From contig NC_087107.1 in assembly GCF_963855985.1 (NCBI RefSeq), positions 9,238,001 to 9,302,000 of the forward strand: DNA of 64,000 bases. Direction: 5' to 3'. Shown one piece after another: positions 46,640 through 58,479 of this stretch. This stretch comes from Ostrinia nubilalis. Lineage: Eukaryota; Arthropoda; Insecta; Lepidoptera; Crambidae. Every line of letters starts with the position of its first letter. The first letter of the stretch is position 1. The position numbers were made by a program, and so were the translations under genes. A model generated the notes under the pieces. The model did no database searches. It saw nothing but the letters and a program-made list of their open reading frames with translations, and had not been told where the DNA came from.

Positions 46640-46702
46640 GAACTGCCTAAGGCGAGAATTGAACCCACGACCTTCCGCTTGCCGGGCGACTGCTAATAGG
46701 TT
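46640..46702 (-). repeat. tRNA-derived SINE fragment
   Basis: The minus strand contains GGTCGTGGGTTCAATTC, a tRNA-type T-arm/B box, preceded by tRNA-like GCAGTCGCCCGGCAAGCGG. Truncated. Confidence 0.45.
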
Positions 46703-48035
46703 GTTTTAAAAATTGACCATTTTAATATTTAGGCATTACTGGCATTACCTAAAGCTACCTATTATAAATTCTACCTACTCCCATGATTAGAATGAAACCA
46801 ACCCATCCATTTATTAAACTCCAAACTAAATATTTTAGAATTTAGAGTAATGGATTGTTACTAATTAAATTCAACAGAGCATATCAGCCGCGTTCACCTT
46901 GTATTGTCTTAAAGTTCAATTATTTTAAAAGTTGTTAGTAATATTAATCAAAGGTCATGCCAATACTTTGACCCATTCTTGCCCTTAGCGTTATTTGCCC
47001 TTTACTTTTTATTCGTCTAAATTAACAGTAGCTGCTATTACATTACATTCATCAATTCAAAAACCGTCTGAATTTATAGCAACAAAAGACGAATGACTAC
47101 ACCTGTCCATCAAAGAAACTGGATCAACAACTCGCATATTTATAGAAATTGTATCGAAAAAAATGCCAATTACATTGGACAGTTCATTCCCAAGTGGCAA
47201 CGTAATGTCTATTGATCGGTAACAGTGTGTGCGTTAGTCCCTGCGCAGGAGTGTCCTGAGAGGTTAACTCTCGCGGCCTTCACCAGAGATGCATTGGGAC
47301 CGGTTTGATTTATCGACTGGATCGATCGATTCTACGATTGTGACTAGACAAATCTGAAATAAGGTCCGAACTCTAAATGAATCACATCTAAAATATTTCT
47401 AAGATGTTCAAAAATTAAGTCGCTAAAATCATAACTGACCACATTGTTGCGGATGATTCACAACTCCGAGAAAAGTGGTCAAAAATAGCCGAGGTCCAAT
47501 CGGCGTGTACGCATAGCCTGCTATGTTTCCGAACTAAACTTTCAAGCTTCGAGGCTGAGTCCGCACCGTGCCTCCTTGTAGTGGGAGCAAAACCTGTAGA
47601 TAGTGGCTCGCTTCGAGACGGAGTACCTGCGCGCGCGCCGTCCCTTTCCCTCCCACACCGGCGCCCGCTAGCCCTACAGCCTCTGTTTCACCGCACCACT
47701 CTGGTATGCAAAGATTGATAGCTTTTAAGACCATTTGGTTTTGAAAGCGCCCAGAAATCACGCGCGGTTAACTTTTCGCCTGGCGTCCTTACGAGCGAGA
47801 CATTGCGAGGCACAAAACCAACAGCCTGTGCCGGAGTGGCTTTATGTTCATCTCGTAATGTCATTATTGCGGTTTATCGATTGAACTCGTAACTCAGAAG
47901 CGAGTGAAGCCCTAAGTGAAACGTGTGTTCAGTGCCTGTGTTTTCTAGTGAACTTTCAATGAAGATTGTTGTTTCCGTGTCCTAATGTGCAGTGGTTGAC
48001 AATTCGGAGTTTCTGTGTATGATGTGATTGAAGAA
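46703..48035. other. Upstream region of the 48036 exon
   Basis: AT-rich to about 47200, then GC-richer (47220-47330, 47560-47720, 47760-48030). The last 150 bp before the ATG have several TCAGT-like initiator matches and no in-frame coding, consistent with a 5' UTR. The GC-rich 75-codon minus frame at 47534-47761 is probably a shadow of promoter composition. Confidence 0.45.
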
Positions 48036-48104
48036 ATGGATCCAATGGCCACAGACAACGGATTAGTGGTGAACAATTTGAACCACGTCCGGACTGACTC
48101 TCAG
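48036..48104 (+). CDS. First coding exon of an unidentified gene
   Basis: ATG in AGAAATGG opens 23 codons, MDPMATDNGLVVNNLNHVRT then DSQ, and stops at a strong donor CTCAG/GTAAGC in phase 0. A long, GC-rich, non-coding leader precedes it. Short N-terminal exons of this kind usually precede very large first introns. I could not place the next exon: the acceptor at 51356 (TTTATTTCAG) is in phase but reads only nine codons to a stop. Product unknown. Confidence 0.55.
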
Positions 48105-48779
48105 GTAAGCGGCTCCTCCGCCGAGCTCAGTAGGTATAGATGGAGCAAAACACGTTTGCCGTTGCATACCTACCTATGAGTAAGTGCAATGACTTTACAA
48201 TCATTTGATACATTTCAAGGTATCAAATGGGGTGACTCGGAATTCAACTTTTTTATTTTACTTTAGGATCTTTCTTTGTCAAATCCTGGTTTAGCTAGAT
48301 GAGAAAAGGTGGCCTAAGCGTTAACTTAAGAATTTGCTTCAAACTTCAGTCGCCTCATGAAGGAAGTTAACTTAAAAGTTCTCTATGAATAAAGGCTGAT
48401 TTGGGAGTTCCATTCTATGTTCCAAAAACATATTCCCGTAAAACACAAATAATCGGTTAGGATGATAACGAAAGTTATGTAAATATGATTTCAGCTAATC
48501 TTCCAAAATAAACAACATGACGTAACAGAAGGAATATTTTCCGTACTAATGTTCACATTGCATAACAAATGCCGGCCAAACCTCAACTGGTTTTTTACCC
48601 AGTTAGCTGCTGAGATGTGTGCAATACCTAGGAATCTTAACCACTGTAATTTGTACAGTTTCGTCCATAACATTCCTATGATCTGTAATTTCCTAGTCGG
48701 CTACAAATTTGTGAAATTATACGGACTAGAATACTGCAAAAACTCCTCCATGGACAGCAGTTTATATGTATAAGTATTA
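48105..48779. other. Presumed intron
   Basis: Follows the donor at 48105. Overlapping frames at 48491-48773 on both strands show no motif. Confidence 0.4.
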
Positions 48780-48895
48780 GGCTGAGTTGTACCTAACTTT
48801 AACCGTAACTATAACGATAACCGGTGCTTTTTGTATGGAGTTCGACAGAGATTTTTCACGTTTGTTAAAGTTAAGTAAGATGGTGCAACCCAGCC
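48780..48895. mobile_element. MITE with TTA TSD (GGCTGRGTTG family)
   Basis: Ends GGCTGAGTTGTACC and, reversed, GGCTGGGTTGCACC; both arms run into AACTTTAAC. TTA flanks both sides (48777-48779, 48896-48898). 116 bp. Confidence 0.8.
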
Positions 48896-48898
48896 TTA

Positions 48899-50516
48899 GA
48901 TATTATGGCAACATTGACTCATGACCATAAATAAACAGGGATACCGCGTCATCCAAAAAATACAACAGAAAGACGCTAAAGTCGCACCTACATAATATTA
49001 TGAATATTATTTCCATTTTCCTGTGCCTTTTTTCTTCTTACATTGTTGTACATTGAGATTTTTCTCATAGACTCCTTCTCCTCATCATACTCTTGGCTAC
49101 AGGTATCTGCTTGTACAAGATAAGTAACTCTTTAATAGTGAGAGAGGCTTTTAAGCATTTACCTAATAACTATGTAGGTACTTACTGCGTGAGATTTTTG
49201 CCATCTAAATTCAACTGAACTCCAATTAAATATCTCACATTTGCTAAAAGAACATGTTTGCAAACTTTTGCTCTCTTTATCAAAGCTTGCTTGAACGAAA
49301 GTAAATTTTTCTTTACTCCCCTTTGTTTATCGCTCATTTAAAATCATGTAACGTACCCTCTATCACCTGTCTTGATAACAATGAGCAAAACCCTAACATA
49401 ATAATAAGGAGCCGTAAAATCGAATGGACCTGTGTTGAAAGGCCTATTTTTTGCCATCGACCATTTTCGGAAGGCGCATGTCACGTGACGTCATAGTTCC
49501 CGCCGAAACCTGTTTCGCGCCCATTCGCAGCTGTCGCGGCCAAGTGGTCGGGTCGCCAATTTATATTTTTATTTTTTCTCGGCCTCGAGCCTCGGGCCTT
49601 CAGCCTCCAGATACAGTTAACTTCACTAATTGTTAATTTTGTAACCCGTTTCTGTGAAAGGGCTGACTAATATTATCTTTAAACTTTAGTAAATTTTAAA
49701 ATACTAGGTTAATAGTTGATTGAAATCTGATGAATCATGACAATAAAGTTTGTACTGCAGCAATCAACAATGTGCAATTGCATTGCCATTATTTATTAAT
49801 CTTAAAATCTTGTTGCATTAACATTATGTATTGCACCGAATGAATTATCTTGTTAGGGACATCAAATAATATAATATCCCTATTTTTCAGTAACTCTAAT
49901 TTGATATTAATTTTCCAACTAAGTATCTGTGCACGCACCTTCACCAAAAGTATGAATTTTGGTAGAGCAGATTTTGTACTGCATTATTGCAACCTGTTTA
50001 GCTAAATAAATTCTGATCAGTGTGCTAAAGTTTCAAGTGTTTGATATTTTCCAAGTTTTTTGTTTTAAGCCACGATATAATTAATAATTTCTTTTTAACT
50101 AATCTCTGCCCCCGTTTCTGCTCCATTTGCTGGATGTTTAGCGAATACCTGAGTGCCTGAATCGTGTGAGCTATGCAAAAATGCACCGATCTAAATACGT
50201 GGAGCAGAATGAGTCACTCGATTCCCACGATCGAACCAGGTTCAGGCTTAAGTTTCCGGCCATTATTTATTCTGTACTTAATCTATAAAACCAACGACCT
50301 TATAAACTTGATAATTAGGAGTCAGTAGCACGGAACATTTTCTCTCATCGAAATTTATAACCATTTGATTCTAAGTTGAACCTATCTATTGGCACATAAC
50401 GTCGCGTCTATTCCTTAGTGTCTGGAGTTCTGAACAAACCTCAAGAGGATTTGAGACACTATTTTATCAAAGATGTTACGGTTAAATATATGTAATAAAT
50501 AAATAAATAGTCAACC
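48899..50516. other. Presumed intron or intergenic, with a GC-rich island
   Basis: Mostly AT-rich. The island at about 49460-49600 is described with the regulatory site at 49481. Confidence 0.4.
49481..49496. promoter_or_regulatory. Overlapping E-box and CRE-type site
   Basis: CACGTG (49482-49487) overlaps TGACGTCA (49486-49493) in one 12-bp block, the classic sites for bHLH and bZIP (CREB/ATF) factors. It sits in a GC-rich strip that contrasts with its flanks and could be an alternative promoter 1.4 kb inside the presumed first intron of the 48036 gene. Confidence 0.4.
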
Positions 50517-50875
50517 GCCTCTGTGGTCTAGTGGTGAGACCACCTGCTTCAGACGCAGAGGTCCCGGGTTCGATTCCCAGTGGGGGCAGATTTTCTGTTC
50601 GGTTTGGTTGGTGGTAGGGCTTGTTCTAAGTGCGCCTGGCTAGCTACCACCATCTTACCTAAGTCTGTCGCCATAACAACAATGTTAACAGCATTATTGT
50701 GTTCCGGCAGTTAGAGGTAAAGATAGCCAGTTCCTCCGTGGTTAAGGATTCCGGGTGAAGCTCGCTTCCACCTTCGGCCTGATCGTCATTTACCATCAGG
50801 TGAGATACAGGCCAAGAGCTTCCTCGTTGTGGATAAAAAAAAAGTCGCAGGTTAATAAAGAAAGAAAGAAAGAAC
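50517..50875 (+). mobile_element. tRNA-derived SINE
   Basis: Bases 50517-50588 fold as a tRNA-like head: acceptor GCCTCTG/TGGGGGC (with G-T pairs), A box TGGTCTAGTGG, anticodon loop TTCAGAC and B box GGTTCGATTCC. Anticodon CAG would mean Leu, but there is no long variable arm, and a SINE body (GGTAGGGC...CTACCACC, ACCATCAGGTGAGA) and an (AAAG)n tail follow directly. So this is a SINE rather than a working tRNA gene. Confidence 0.8.
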
Positions 50876-50879
50876 ATTT

Positions 50880-51636
50880 ACCTACATTATTTTCATTTAT
50901 GACATCCTAACACGGCCTAAACGACAAAAAACAATGACGTGTTTCAATATCAACATAACGAATCATGGTAACGAGACAGCGAGAGCTCATTTCTGCCATC
51001 TTTTTCTTTAAAACGATGTTCTGACTGATGGATCCATAATAGAATAGAATGGATAGTTTACTTGTACCGTTAACCACACCTCCACGTTCGAATGTTTACA
51101 CTTGAATACACGTAGCTTTCTTTTGCAACTTTGTTCATTTGAAAGATGAACGAGAACAACAATCGGCAAAGAGTATAACTTTCCACTAAGTATATTTTAT
51201 TTTTAATGCTGCTATATAGGATGTAATAATAGGATGTAATATTCGCTAAAAATTCCACTTTCGTTTGTAATTTTTTTTTGGTGGATGCGTTTATTATAAG
51301 TCACAAATCACCTAAATAAATATGGCGAGTATTGAAATCAACATCCTTTATTTCAGGGTGCAAAATGTGGTGATGAAAACGAATAACTTTAAAAATTTCC
51401 GTTTAAAACAAAATTCCCTCTTAATCTAGGTCGACATAATTTTGCGGACTATTTATTGATTGTTAAACTTAATATCCTTACTAGAATGAGTCATGCTGAC
51501 CTATTCCTAGATTTAATTTAGCTCGTTTAAAATGTAGATCTAGATCTTTTCGATATTAATAAATAATGTATTATGCACGCGACTGAGCTCAAATTATCCT
51601 CCAACACCGCTACCAGCCACAATCCAGTATCCAAAT
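50880..51636. other. AT-rich non-coding DNA
   Basis: Contains the acceptor-like TTTATTTCAG at about 51347-51356 but no long open exon. Nothing else recognised. Confidence 0.4.
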
Positions 51637-51794
51637 ACAGACGGGTGTAATGTGTAATGTAAGATTACGTGTAATGTAACACGAATTCTACGTGTGGACG
51701 GCACTACGAGCATTACATGTAAAGTGTTTCCCATACTGTTTCCATTACATTACACGAAACATTCTATTACTTGTTACACCCGTCTGGACCCGGC
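51637..51794. mobile_element. MITE with CAGACGGGTGTAA ends
   Basis: The left CAGACGGGTGTAATG and the complement of the right end CAGACGGGTGTAACA open inverted repeats containing GTGTAATGTAA. Boundaries within about 10 bp. Confidence 0.65.
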
Positions 51795-51799
51795 ATTAA

Positions 51800-52399
51800 A
51801 ACTAACTAAGAAATTAATAAAAAAAGGTTTAGCACTTAATAATACTTACCTACTTGCTTGCTTTAAATCCTGCTAACAGTGCATGCCCAGTTTACTCTGT
51901 TTTATTAATACAACATCAATCTGCCTTATTCTTGTGTGAAGATAGATTTATTCTGATTTTAGAACGAATGAATGAAGGGGCTAGTTGTACGAATCACTGA
52001 TATAGGCCGTCTGCACTACTTCCCGTCTAAATCGAAAATAACCGAGATCCGAAGTCAACAGGACTAACTAACTTAAAGGCGACAAGAATATCTCAGTAGC
52101 TGGACTTTAGTTAGCACCTCCGTAAATTCAAAACCAATATTCGAGAGTTTCTGAGATTATTCTTACCAAATAGAAAATTTGAATAACCATCAATAGCATT
52201 CGGATAGTATCGGGATTTCAAGTCTTTGGTTTTTTCTTAGTGTCTTCTTGGAAATATTGGAAAAACTCTGCAAATCATCAAACGTACGGTGAAAATTTAT
52301 TTCTTGTAGTATACAAATAAAATACCTACTGTATAATATTTTTAGGTCATGCGCTTTTTAAATAATTTTTAAAAGTTTTCGACTTCTACCATGAAGTTG
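51800..52399. other. AT-rich non-coding DNA
   Basis: No gene or repeat recognised. Confidence 0.4.
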
Positions 52400-52600
52400 G
52401 TCACAAGTAGAGATTGCAAATATTCGATAGTTTTCCATTTCGAATATTCGAATATTTTTTCAGTGATATTCGAATATTATTCGAATATTCGAATATTTTC
52501 AAAAAAATAAAAAGCACTTAAAATATCAATGTTTTTATTGCTTTAGGAACGAATATTTTAACTATTTAACAATATAGTTTTTAAAACAGTTATAAAATTC

Positions 52601-53960
52601 TCATCATCATCATCATTTCAGCCATAGGACGTCCACTGCTGAACATAGGCCTCTCTCAATGACTTTCACAATGACCGGTTGGCAGCGGCCTGTATCCAGA
52701 GCCTTAAATTCCCGCTACTATATGTGGTCCTCGGTCCACCTTGTGGGTGAACGTCTCACGCTGCGCTTTGTAGTACGTGGCCTCCACTCCAGAACCTTGC
52801 TGCCCCATCGGCCATCAGTTCTGCGTATTATGTGATCTGCCCATTGCCACTTCAGCTTGCTAATCCGTTGGGCTATGTCAGCGGCTTTAGTTCGTTTAAG
52901 AAAGAAGAAAGAAAGAAATCTTTAGGATCTCCTCATTTCTGATTCGATGTCGTAAAGAAACACCGAGCATAGCCCTCCCCATAGCACGCTGTGCAACTTT
53001 GAGCTTATTTTATAAGGCCTATTCTATTGTCGGCTGCCCAGTCGAGTTGGATTCGACGATTTACCTTTTTCTCGAAATTTGATCTACCTAGCCGAATCGT
53101 TTTTCAGAGGTAGACATACTTGTCAACTGTCTCGAGGATCGAGCTCTAACCGAAACATGGACGTTGGACATAAGCTTCGTTTTTTCCATGTTCATCCGAA
53201 GGCCTACCTGTTGGGCGACTCGATTAAGGTCTTTGAGCATTGTGCCGAGGTCTTCAAGCGATTCTTCCATGACCACAATATCGTCAGCAAACCGCAGCTG
53301 AGTGATGTATTTGCCATTGATAGGTATTTATGCCGAATTCTTTCCATTCAGGGAGCTTGAAAGCGTCTTCCAATGCAGCCGTCAACGGTTTCGGAGATAT
53401 AACATCACCCTATCTCACGCATCGCCGGAGGAATCGCCCTCACCGGAGAGACTGCAGCACTGCCTAAGTCCCGATCGAATCAAAGGCCTTCTCATAGTCC
53501 AAGAAGAGCACCACCACGCTTTTATCCCATGCCTCTGGCGTTGTTCCCTGAAGTAAGACGGAGTTAAAGAGTATCTGAACGAGTTTCCATGTTCCACCTG
53601 CGTTCAGAAGCTCCGAGGTTATTCCGTCATCACCTGGTGCCTTGTTGTTCTTTAGCTGTTTGAGAGCCTTCCTAATCTCGTATAGGCTGATATACGGGAT
53701 GTCTTTGGTATAGTGTCGCGTTAACCTAGCTCTTGCGTCTATTGCTGAGCTATTAACAGGTTTGGAGGTAATTAGCTGTCCATAAATCTTTTCGATCTCA
53801 CCCAGTACCTCGGCTTTTGTTTGACGTTATCGTCCGCCATCTTCAGCATCGTCAGCTAACTTTGCTCAATAGAGTCGTCTTTCAAATTATTTGGAATCTT
53901 GGTTTCGCTCTATCGCCTCTTTTATACTATTTGTATCAAAGTTGCGAATAATAAAAATAT
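52601..53960 (-). pseudogene. RTE-type LINE, 5'-truncated, with RT domain relic
   Basis: Read on the minus strand: NKAPGDDGITSELLNAG (53660-53610), VVLFLDYEKAFDSI, the catalytic QLRFADDIVVMEESLEDLG (about 53300-53240), NRVAQQVGLRMNMEKTKLMS, then the GRPPTRW-type tail and the terminal (TGA)n near 52601. Motif order and spacing fit RTE-clade reverse transcriptase. Stops and frameshifts separate the blocks, so it is dead. It is the longest copy here of the family seen at 1488, 2225, 6020, 15562, 21658 and 24968. Confidence 0.88.
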
Positions 53961-54000
53961 GATTGAAAAAACAAAAAACACAACTACGTAAAAATGAACA

Positions 54001-54138
54001 GAAAAGATAGAAACAAGACAACTTAGTGTTCACAAATGCAGTCGGAAGCATCAATAACTAGTTCTTTTAGTTGGTGATATGTATCTGATGCCTCCGACTG
54101 CATTTGCAAACACTAAGTCGTCTTCTTTCTATATTTTC
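54001..54138. repeat. Imperfect 52-bp-arm hairpin inside the hAT element
   Basis: GAAAAGATAGAAACAAGACA...CAGTCGGAAGCATC pairs with 54087-54138 at about 85-90% identity. A similar TGCCTCC..CTGCATTTG...AACACTAA block occurs at about 29719-29748 inside another element. Confidence 0.65.
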
Positions 54139-54260
54139 TATTTATTTTTGTAATATTCGAATATTCGAATACATGTAAATTTGCTATTCGAATACTAATT
54201 TGAAATGAAAATTCGAATATTCGAATATTCGAATATTCGATTGCAATCCCTAGTCACAAG

Positions 54261-55946
54261 TGCATTCCCGCCATAATCTACATTTTTGTCTCGATGTTTT
54301 CGCGCATTTTCTTTGAACCATAACCGCGCAGCGCAGCTGAATGCCCAGCTAACAGTTAAAAGCAACTCTCTCCTGGCAACTATTGATTTAATTAATGATT
54401 GAAACTAATTGTCCATGCAGATTGCAATTCAGAGTGATTCCCAACTTGTGTTATTTACATAATGGGTACACGCGTGCACTAACATTACAGGCTTAAGAAT
54501 TGGTTACATTGTGCAATGTAAAGTCGCGTAACGTTACGAATACGAACGAAGGAAAGTAATTTCATTAAGCTAACATACTGTTATTATTCTAATGTATTCA
54601 AACAGGGGTACTTAGTAGTTTATTTAGCATTAGCATTTGCATAGTTAATCGAATCCTGGACCGCTTAGAGCTGAGTCAGAATTGTCTTTTTCAAAAATAA
54701 GATTAATAAAAAAAATCCATTCATCATTACAATTTTGCGCGTTTATGATATTATTAAAATATTCATCACTTCAAAGTTGATTTGATTGATTTTATAGTGG
54801 TAAAGCACACAGGCATAAAATGCATAATCTCGTTTAACTGCTGACTTTCTTAACCACCGTTTAGTAACAGCCGGCTAAGCGAGACGGGTTCCTCAATGGA
54901 AATCTCGTACCATCTTTGGCTCTGATATACGCTCCGTAAGAAACCAATTAATTAAGTTGCTGTACAGCTAGGTTGTTATAAAATATATTAGCTAGGTGCT
55001 TTCTGAACTCTCCTAAGTAATTGGTTTCTCATTTCCCACGGCTTACATGAGGTAAATAGACATTTATTGCAGATTTTATACTATTATCCTTTCCCACATT
55101 AAATGTACCTACGCTTCCTGAATAAACATACCATCCATAGTAAGCCTAGAAAACTATTGAGAAATATGAAGGAATATATTTTACCTCAAAGTTAAAAGTT
55201 ATTGGAACTTTTACTTTCCTACAAACCAGTTTCGGATCTCGAGCATGCACCTGGCCGATTGGAATCAGAAATGAGCCTTCTCAATTTAAGTCCGGACTTC
55301 GGACTTTTAATATCCCATCATGAAACAACATCGATTTAACCAACGTCTTTGCGTTCTTGCAAGTCTTTCTTTTACCTGATACACCTATCCCAAAACAAAA
55401 AATAATTAAGATGTTAGGTACCTACTACTTTACCCTCAACACAAAATACCACGCTATGCAAAATATCAGTAGGTTAAACTCCTAAAATAATAAGATCCGG
55501 AAAACAAAGCACGGACCCAAGTTCCCAGAACATGGCATGGAAAAAATCGAGCCATCACGCGCAATCCAAATCGTGATGTAATAGGCGTATCGCATGCTCT
55601 GGAACGGTTTGGATGTTTAAACAAAGCGATTAACGTTTTACGACCAATAAGTTTCTCTTGTCGTTATTATTTATACAATCACGAAATTATACAAAAAATA
55701 TAAAATCGAATTATTGTACTTTCAAGTGAAAAATCATGTTTTAGACATGAAAGGGTTCACATTATGTGGTTTGTTTGTAGTTGTTAATTTGTAATTAAAA
55801 TAACAACTACTTTATACTCAACGTAATGGGTATCTCGTAAACACCAAAATTAGTGTATTTTTTTCATTAAAATATTGCTAATACAACAAATCAATCAGTT
55901 GTTACAATAACATTAAAATATTAAAATTAAAATAAAGTTAATCAAA
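54261..55946. other. Intergenic, AT-rich
   Basis: No frame, exon or repeat that I can support. Confidence 0.4.
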
Positions 55947-55949
55947 TTA

Positions 55950-56089
55950 GGGCTGATTTTTCAATCCTCGGATAACTTTTAACTGAAGAATAAAATTTTG
56001 GCACAATGACAGTTTTAGTATGGGAAATATGTCAAAATGACAAGGTTATTCTTCAGTTAAAAGTTATCTGACGATTGAAAAATCAGCCC
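55950..56089. mobile_element. MITE with 45-bp TIRs and TTA TSD
   Basis: GGGCTGATTTTTCAATC and its complement open long inverted repeats that continue into GATAACTTTTAACTGAAGAA. TTA at 55947-55949 and 56090-56092. It lies about 310 bp upstream of the PINX1 start. Confidence 0.88.
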
Positions 56090-56403
56090 TTAGAAAACTT
56101 CTTTGTAAAAACTTATGCCGCGCCCGCGCTTCACTTCCACAGGCTAACAAGGCTAAAGGATAAATAAAACTATGCATACAGACAGTAAAAAGTCAATGAT
56201 CATGCATGCGTAGAACGAAACGTGCAAATCGTACTGCCAACATAAGAATGTTAGACATGAACCAATCGCGATACGCCGCCACAGAAACAACTTCATGTCG
56301 GTTATTTTTAGGCAGTTGTCGTCTTGTCTGTCAATTCTGTCATTTGTCGTCCATCTTGATAGTGTTCACGTGTGCGATGTGTTGTTGAATAAATTAATAA
56401 ATC

Positions 56404-57732
56404 ATGGCTATGTTAGCGGGGCCTCGTCGAAAACAAAAAGTGATTAATTTGCGCGCTAAAAATAATGCTTGGAGCAATGACAGCAGCAAGTTTGGGCAGC
56501 GTATGTTGGAGAAAATGGGGTGGTCTTCGGGCAAGGGGTTAGGTGCTAAAGAAAATGGTATTGTTGAGCACGTCGTGGCTAGATATAAGAATGATGACAG
56601 AGGATTGGGCTACGAAGATAAGAACGACCAGTGGACAAAGCATGAGGACGATTTTAATGCTTTATTGGCAAACTTATCTAATGGTGAGTTAACCTCAATC
56701 TTGAAACAATTTGTTGTAGATAATCAGTTTAAACTGCGTAATTTGTGTAAAGATTTGTATAACCAGTCATAAAATTTGTGTGTAAATTTGTAACTGTTAA
56801 TTATTATTTTGTCTAGCTTTGGCCATTAAAGTTTTAAACTTTACAGTATACAATCACAATATCATCTGTTATTATAGCCTAATGTTTTTTGTATTCCAGC
56901 GGACAGTAACGAGGAGAAACTTCACAGTGGTGTTTCTTTGGAGGTCAAATCGAAGAAAAGCAAAGCTCGTGTACATTATCACAAGTTCACACGCGGCAAA
57001 GACTTAACTCGCTACAGCGAAAAGGACCTGGCCAACATATTTGGGAAGAAAAGTCTTAAAGAAGAGGATAAGACAAATGAATCTGTTGAGGCGCAAGAGG
57101 ATGTAAATACTACAGAACAAGTTTTTACTGAAAAAGGCAGCATGGTAGACTACTTCAAAAGTAAATTGGCTAATTTTAAATCCAAAAGCAAGTTGTTGGA
57201 TTATGAGGCTCAACCTGAAGATGACCACTCTGATTTTGCATTTAAAGGATTTTCTACGAACCCTGATGAATGTGAAAGTAATGACACTCATCAAGGATTT
57301 GGTTTCTCATTTTATAACTCGTCCCAAACTAAAAGTGATAAAGAGAATGGAAGTGCAGATCAAATTGAAAATGTAGAAGAAACAACAATTAAAAAGAAGA
57401 AGAAAAAGAGGAAAAATAAGGACCTTGGAGAGGAAGAAAATATTGACCCTCCTTGTGTGGAAAATAAGTTCTCCGGTTGTGATCAGACCGAGGACTGTGA
57501 AACTGAAACATTAAGTAAAAAAAGTAAAAAGAAAAATAAGAATACAGAAGAAATAGCCCACCATGATTTACCTGAAAAGCCTAAAAAGAAGAAATCTAAA
57601 AAGAAGGACAGCGATGGTGACTGTGATAAACAAAATTCGCCTGTATCAGAAATCATCCCCGAAATTACTGAACAAGATGATTATGTGCCTAAAAAGAAGA
57701 AGAAGCGAAAAAATAAAGATTTACATAGTTGA
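56404..57732 (+). CDS. PINX1: PIN2/TERF1-interacting telomerase inhibitor 1 homologue
   Basis: Exon 1 56404-56683 and exon 2 56900-57732, joined AATG/gtgagt...ttccag/CGGAC in frame, giving 370 aa. The family is nucleolar: it acts in pre-rRNA processing (yeast Gno1) and in vertebrates binds and restrains telomerase. Residues about 22-71 hold the conserved start NAWSNDSSKFGQRMLEKMGW and GKGLGAKENG (G-patch), then QWTKHEDDFNALLANL. Exon 2 begins with a linker and the second conserved block SKARVHYHKFTRGKDL (about residues 114-129) followed by EKDLANIFGKK. The C-terminal half is disordered and Lys-rich, with repeated KKKKKRKNKDL-type boxes that should serve as nucleolar signals. Length is close to the human protein (328 aa). 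ATG follows AAATC. The 216-bp intron stays open for 89 bases from the donor to an in-frame TAA, so retention would give a 122-aa G-patch-only protein. Confidence 0.96.
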
Positions 57733-58479
57733 TTAAATAATTTTACTTCACAAAATAATCTTGTTTTTTTTCTAATTACCTAAATAGGAAAAACTAATTG
57801 TCCTCTTATGATCGAAAGGCTCATACACCCATTTTAGAAACCAGTTTCTGAGCAATGATCTGAAGTTGGCGGGCGTGGATGCTTCGCGCTTGTCGAATGA
57901 GGTTGATCAAGGTCAACCTCTAGTGTTGTTCAATCACGCTCTCGATTTTATCGACTTGATAGTTATTTATTCGCTGTTTTTCCACATCTTTTTGGTTTCT
58001 TCTGTTTACTATTGGACTTAATTTTTTTATTTTTGTCCAAAGGTAAATTCTAATTCTAAAAAAAAACTGAGGTTGAAATAATCTAAAAATAAGCCACAGA
58101 TCGTGTGTGTGAAACAATAATAGGTAACGTGGTTTTTTAACTGTAATTTTTATACAACTAATCTGTAAATGCTATACTAATTAATCGGATTTTTTTAAAT
58201 GAAAGTTAATTATAACAACGAGAGGTGAATGTTGAAACTTGTAATCACCAATAAAATTCTGTTAATTATAATCAGTATCGTCAAATACATTTCGATTAAC
58301 TATAGTATGATATGAATATCGAGTGACTGTAAAAGTCGATTGCACGATTGTTGTTGTACCATCACTACAACTGTCAAAGTTGTCAAACCAGCGGACGTCA
58401 AAACGAAATGGCGTGTTTGTGGATACGATCTACTTTACTGTAAAATATCTTAATATTCCTGTAGTTTTGTATCAAAATA
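57733..58479. other. Intergenic spacer between PINX1 and the 268-aa gene
   Basis: About 750 bp holding the 3' UTR of PINX1 (AATAAT-type signals just after the stop) and the presumed promoter of the next gene. A GC-richer block at 57840-57960 (GTTGGCGGGCGTGGATGC) may be an old repeat. Confidence 0.45.

Larger units (their letters stand above)
52408..54252. mobile_element. hAT-type element (1.85 kb with insertion), 8-bp TSD
   Basis: Ends TAGAGATTGCAAATATTCGA and, reversed, TAGGGATTGCAATCGAATAT fit the hAT start YARNG. The exact duplication GTCACAAG is at 52400-52407 and 54253-54260. Subterminal DNA is built of ATTCGAATATTCGAAT units on both sides. Without the LINE inside (52601 to about 53960) the element would be about 0.5 kb, so it is non-autonomous. 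It also holds a hairpin at 54001-54138. Confidence 0.9.

Noticed and set aside
50517..50588. Functional tRNA-Leu(CAG) gene
   Set aside because: It folds like a tRNA but lacks the long variable arm of tRNA-Leu, has mismatches in the anticodon and T stems, and runs straight into a SINE body and (AAAG)n tail.
51357..51386. Second exon for the gene starting at 48036
   Set aside because: The acceptor is good and in phase, but the frame ends after nine codons and no poly(A) signal follows closely.
53079..53597. Plus-strand ORFs in the LINE region
   Set aside because: They are antisense shadows of the RTE reverse transcriptase on the minus strand.
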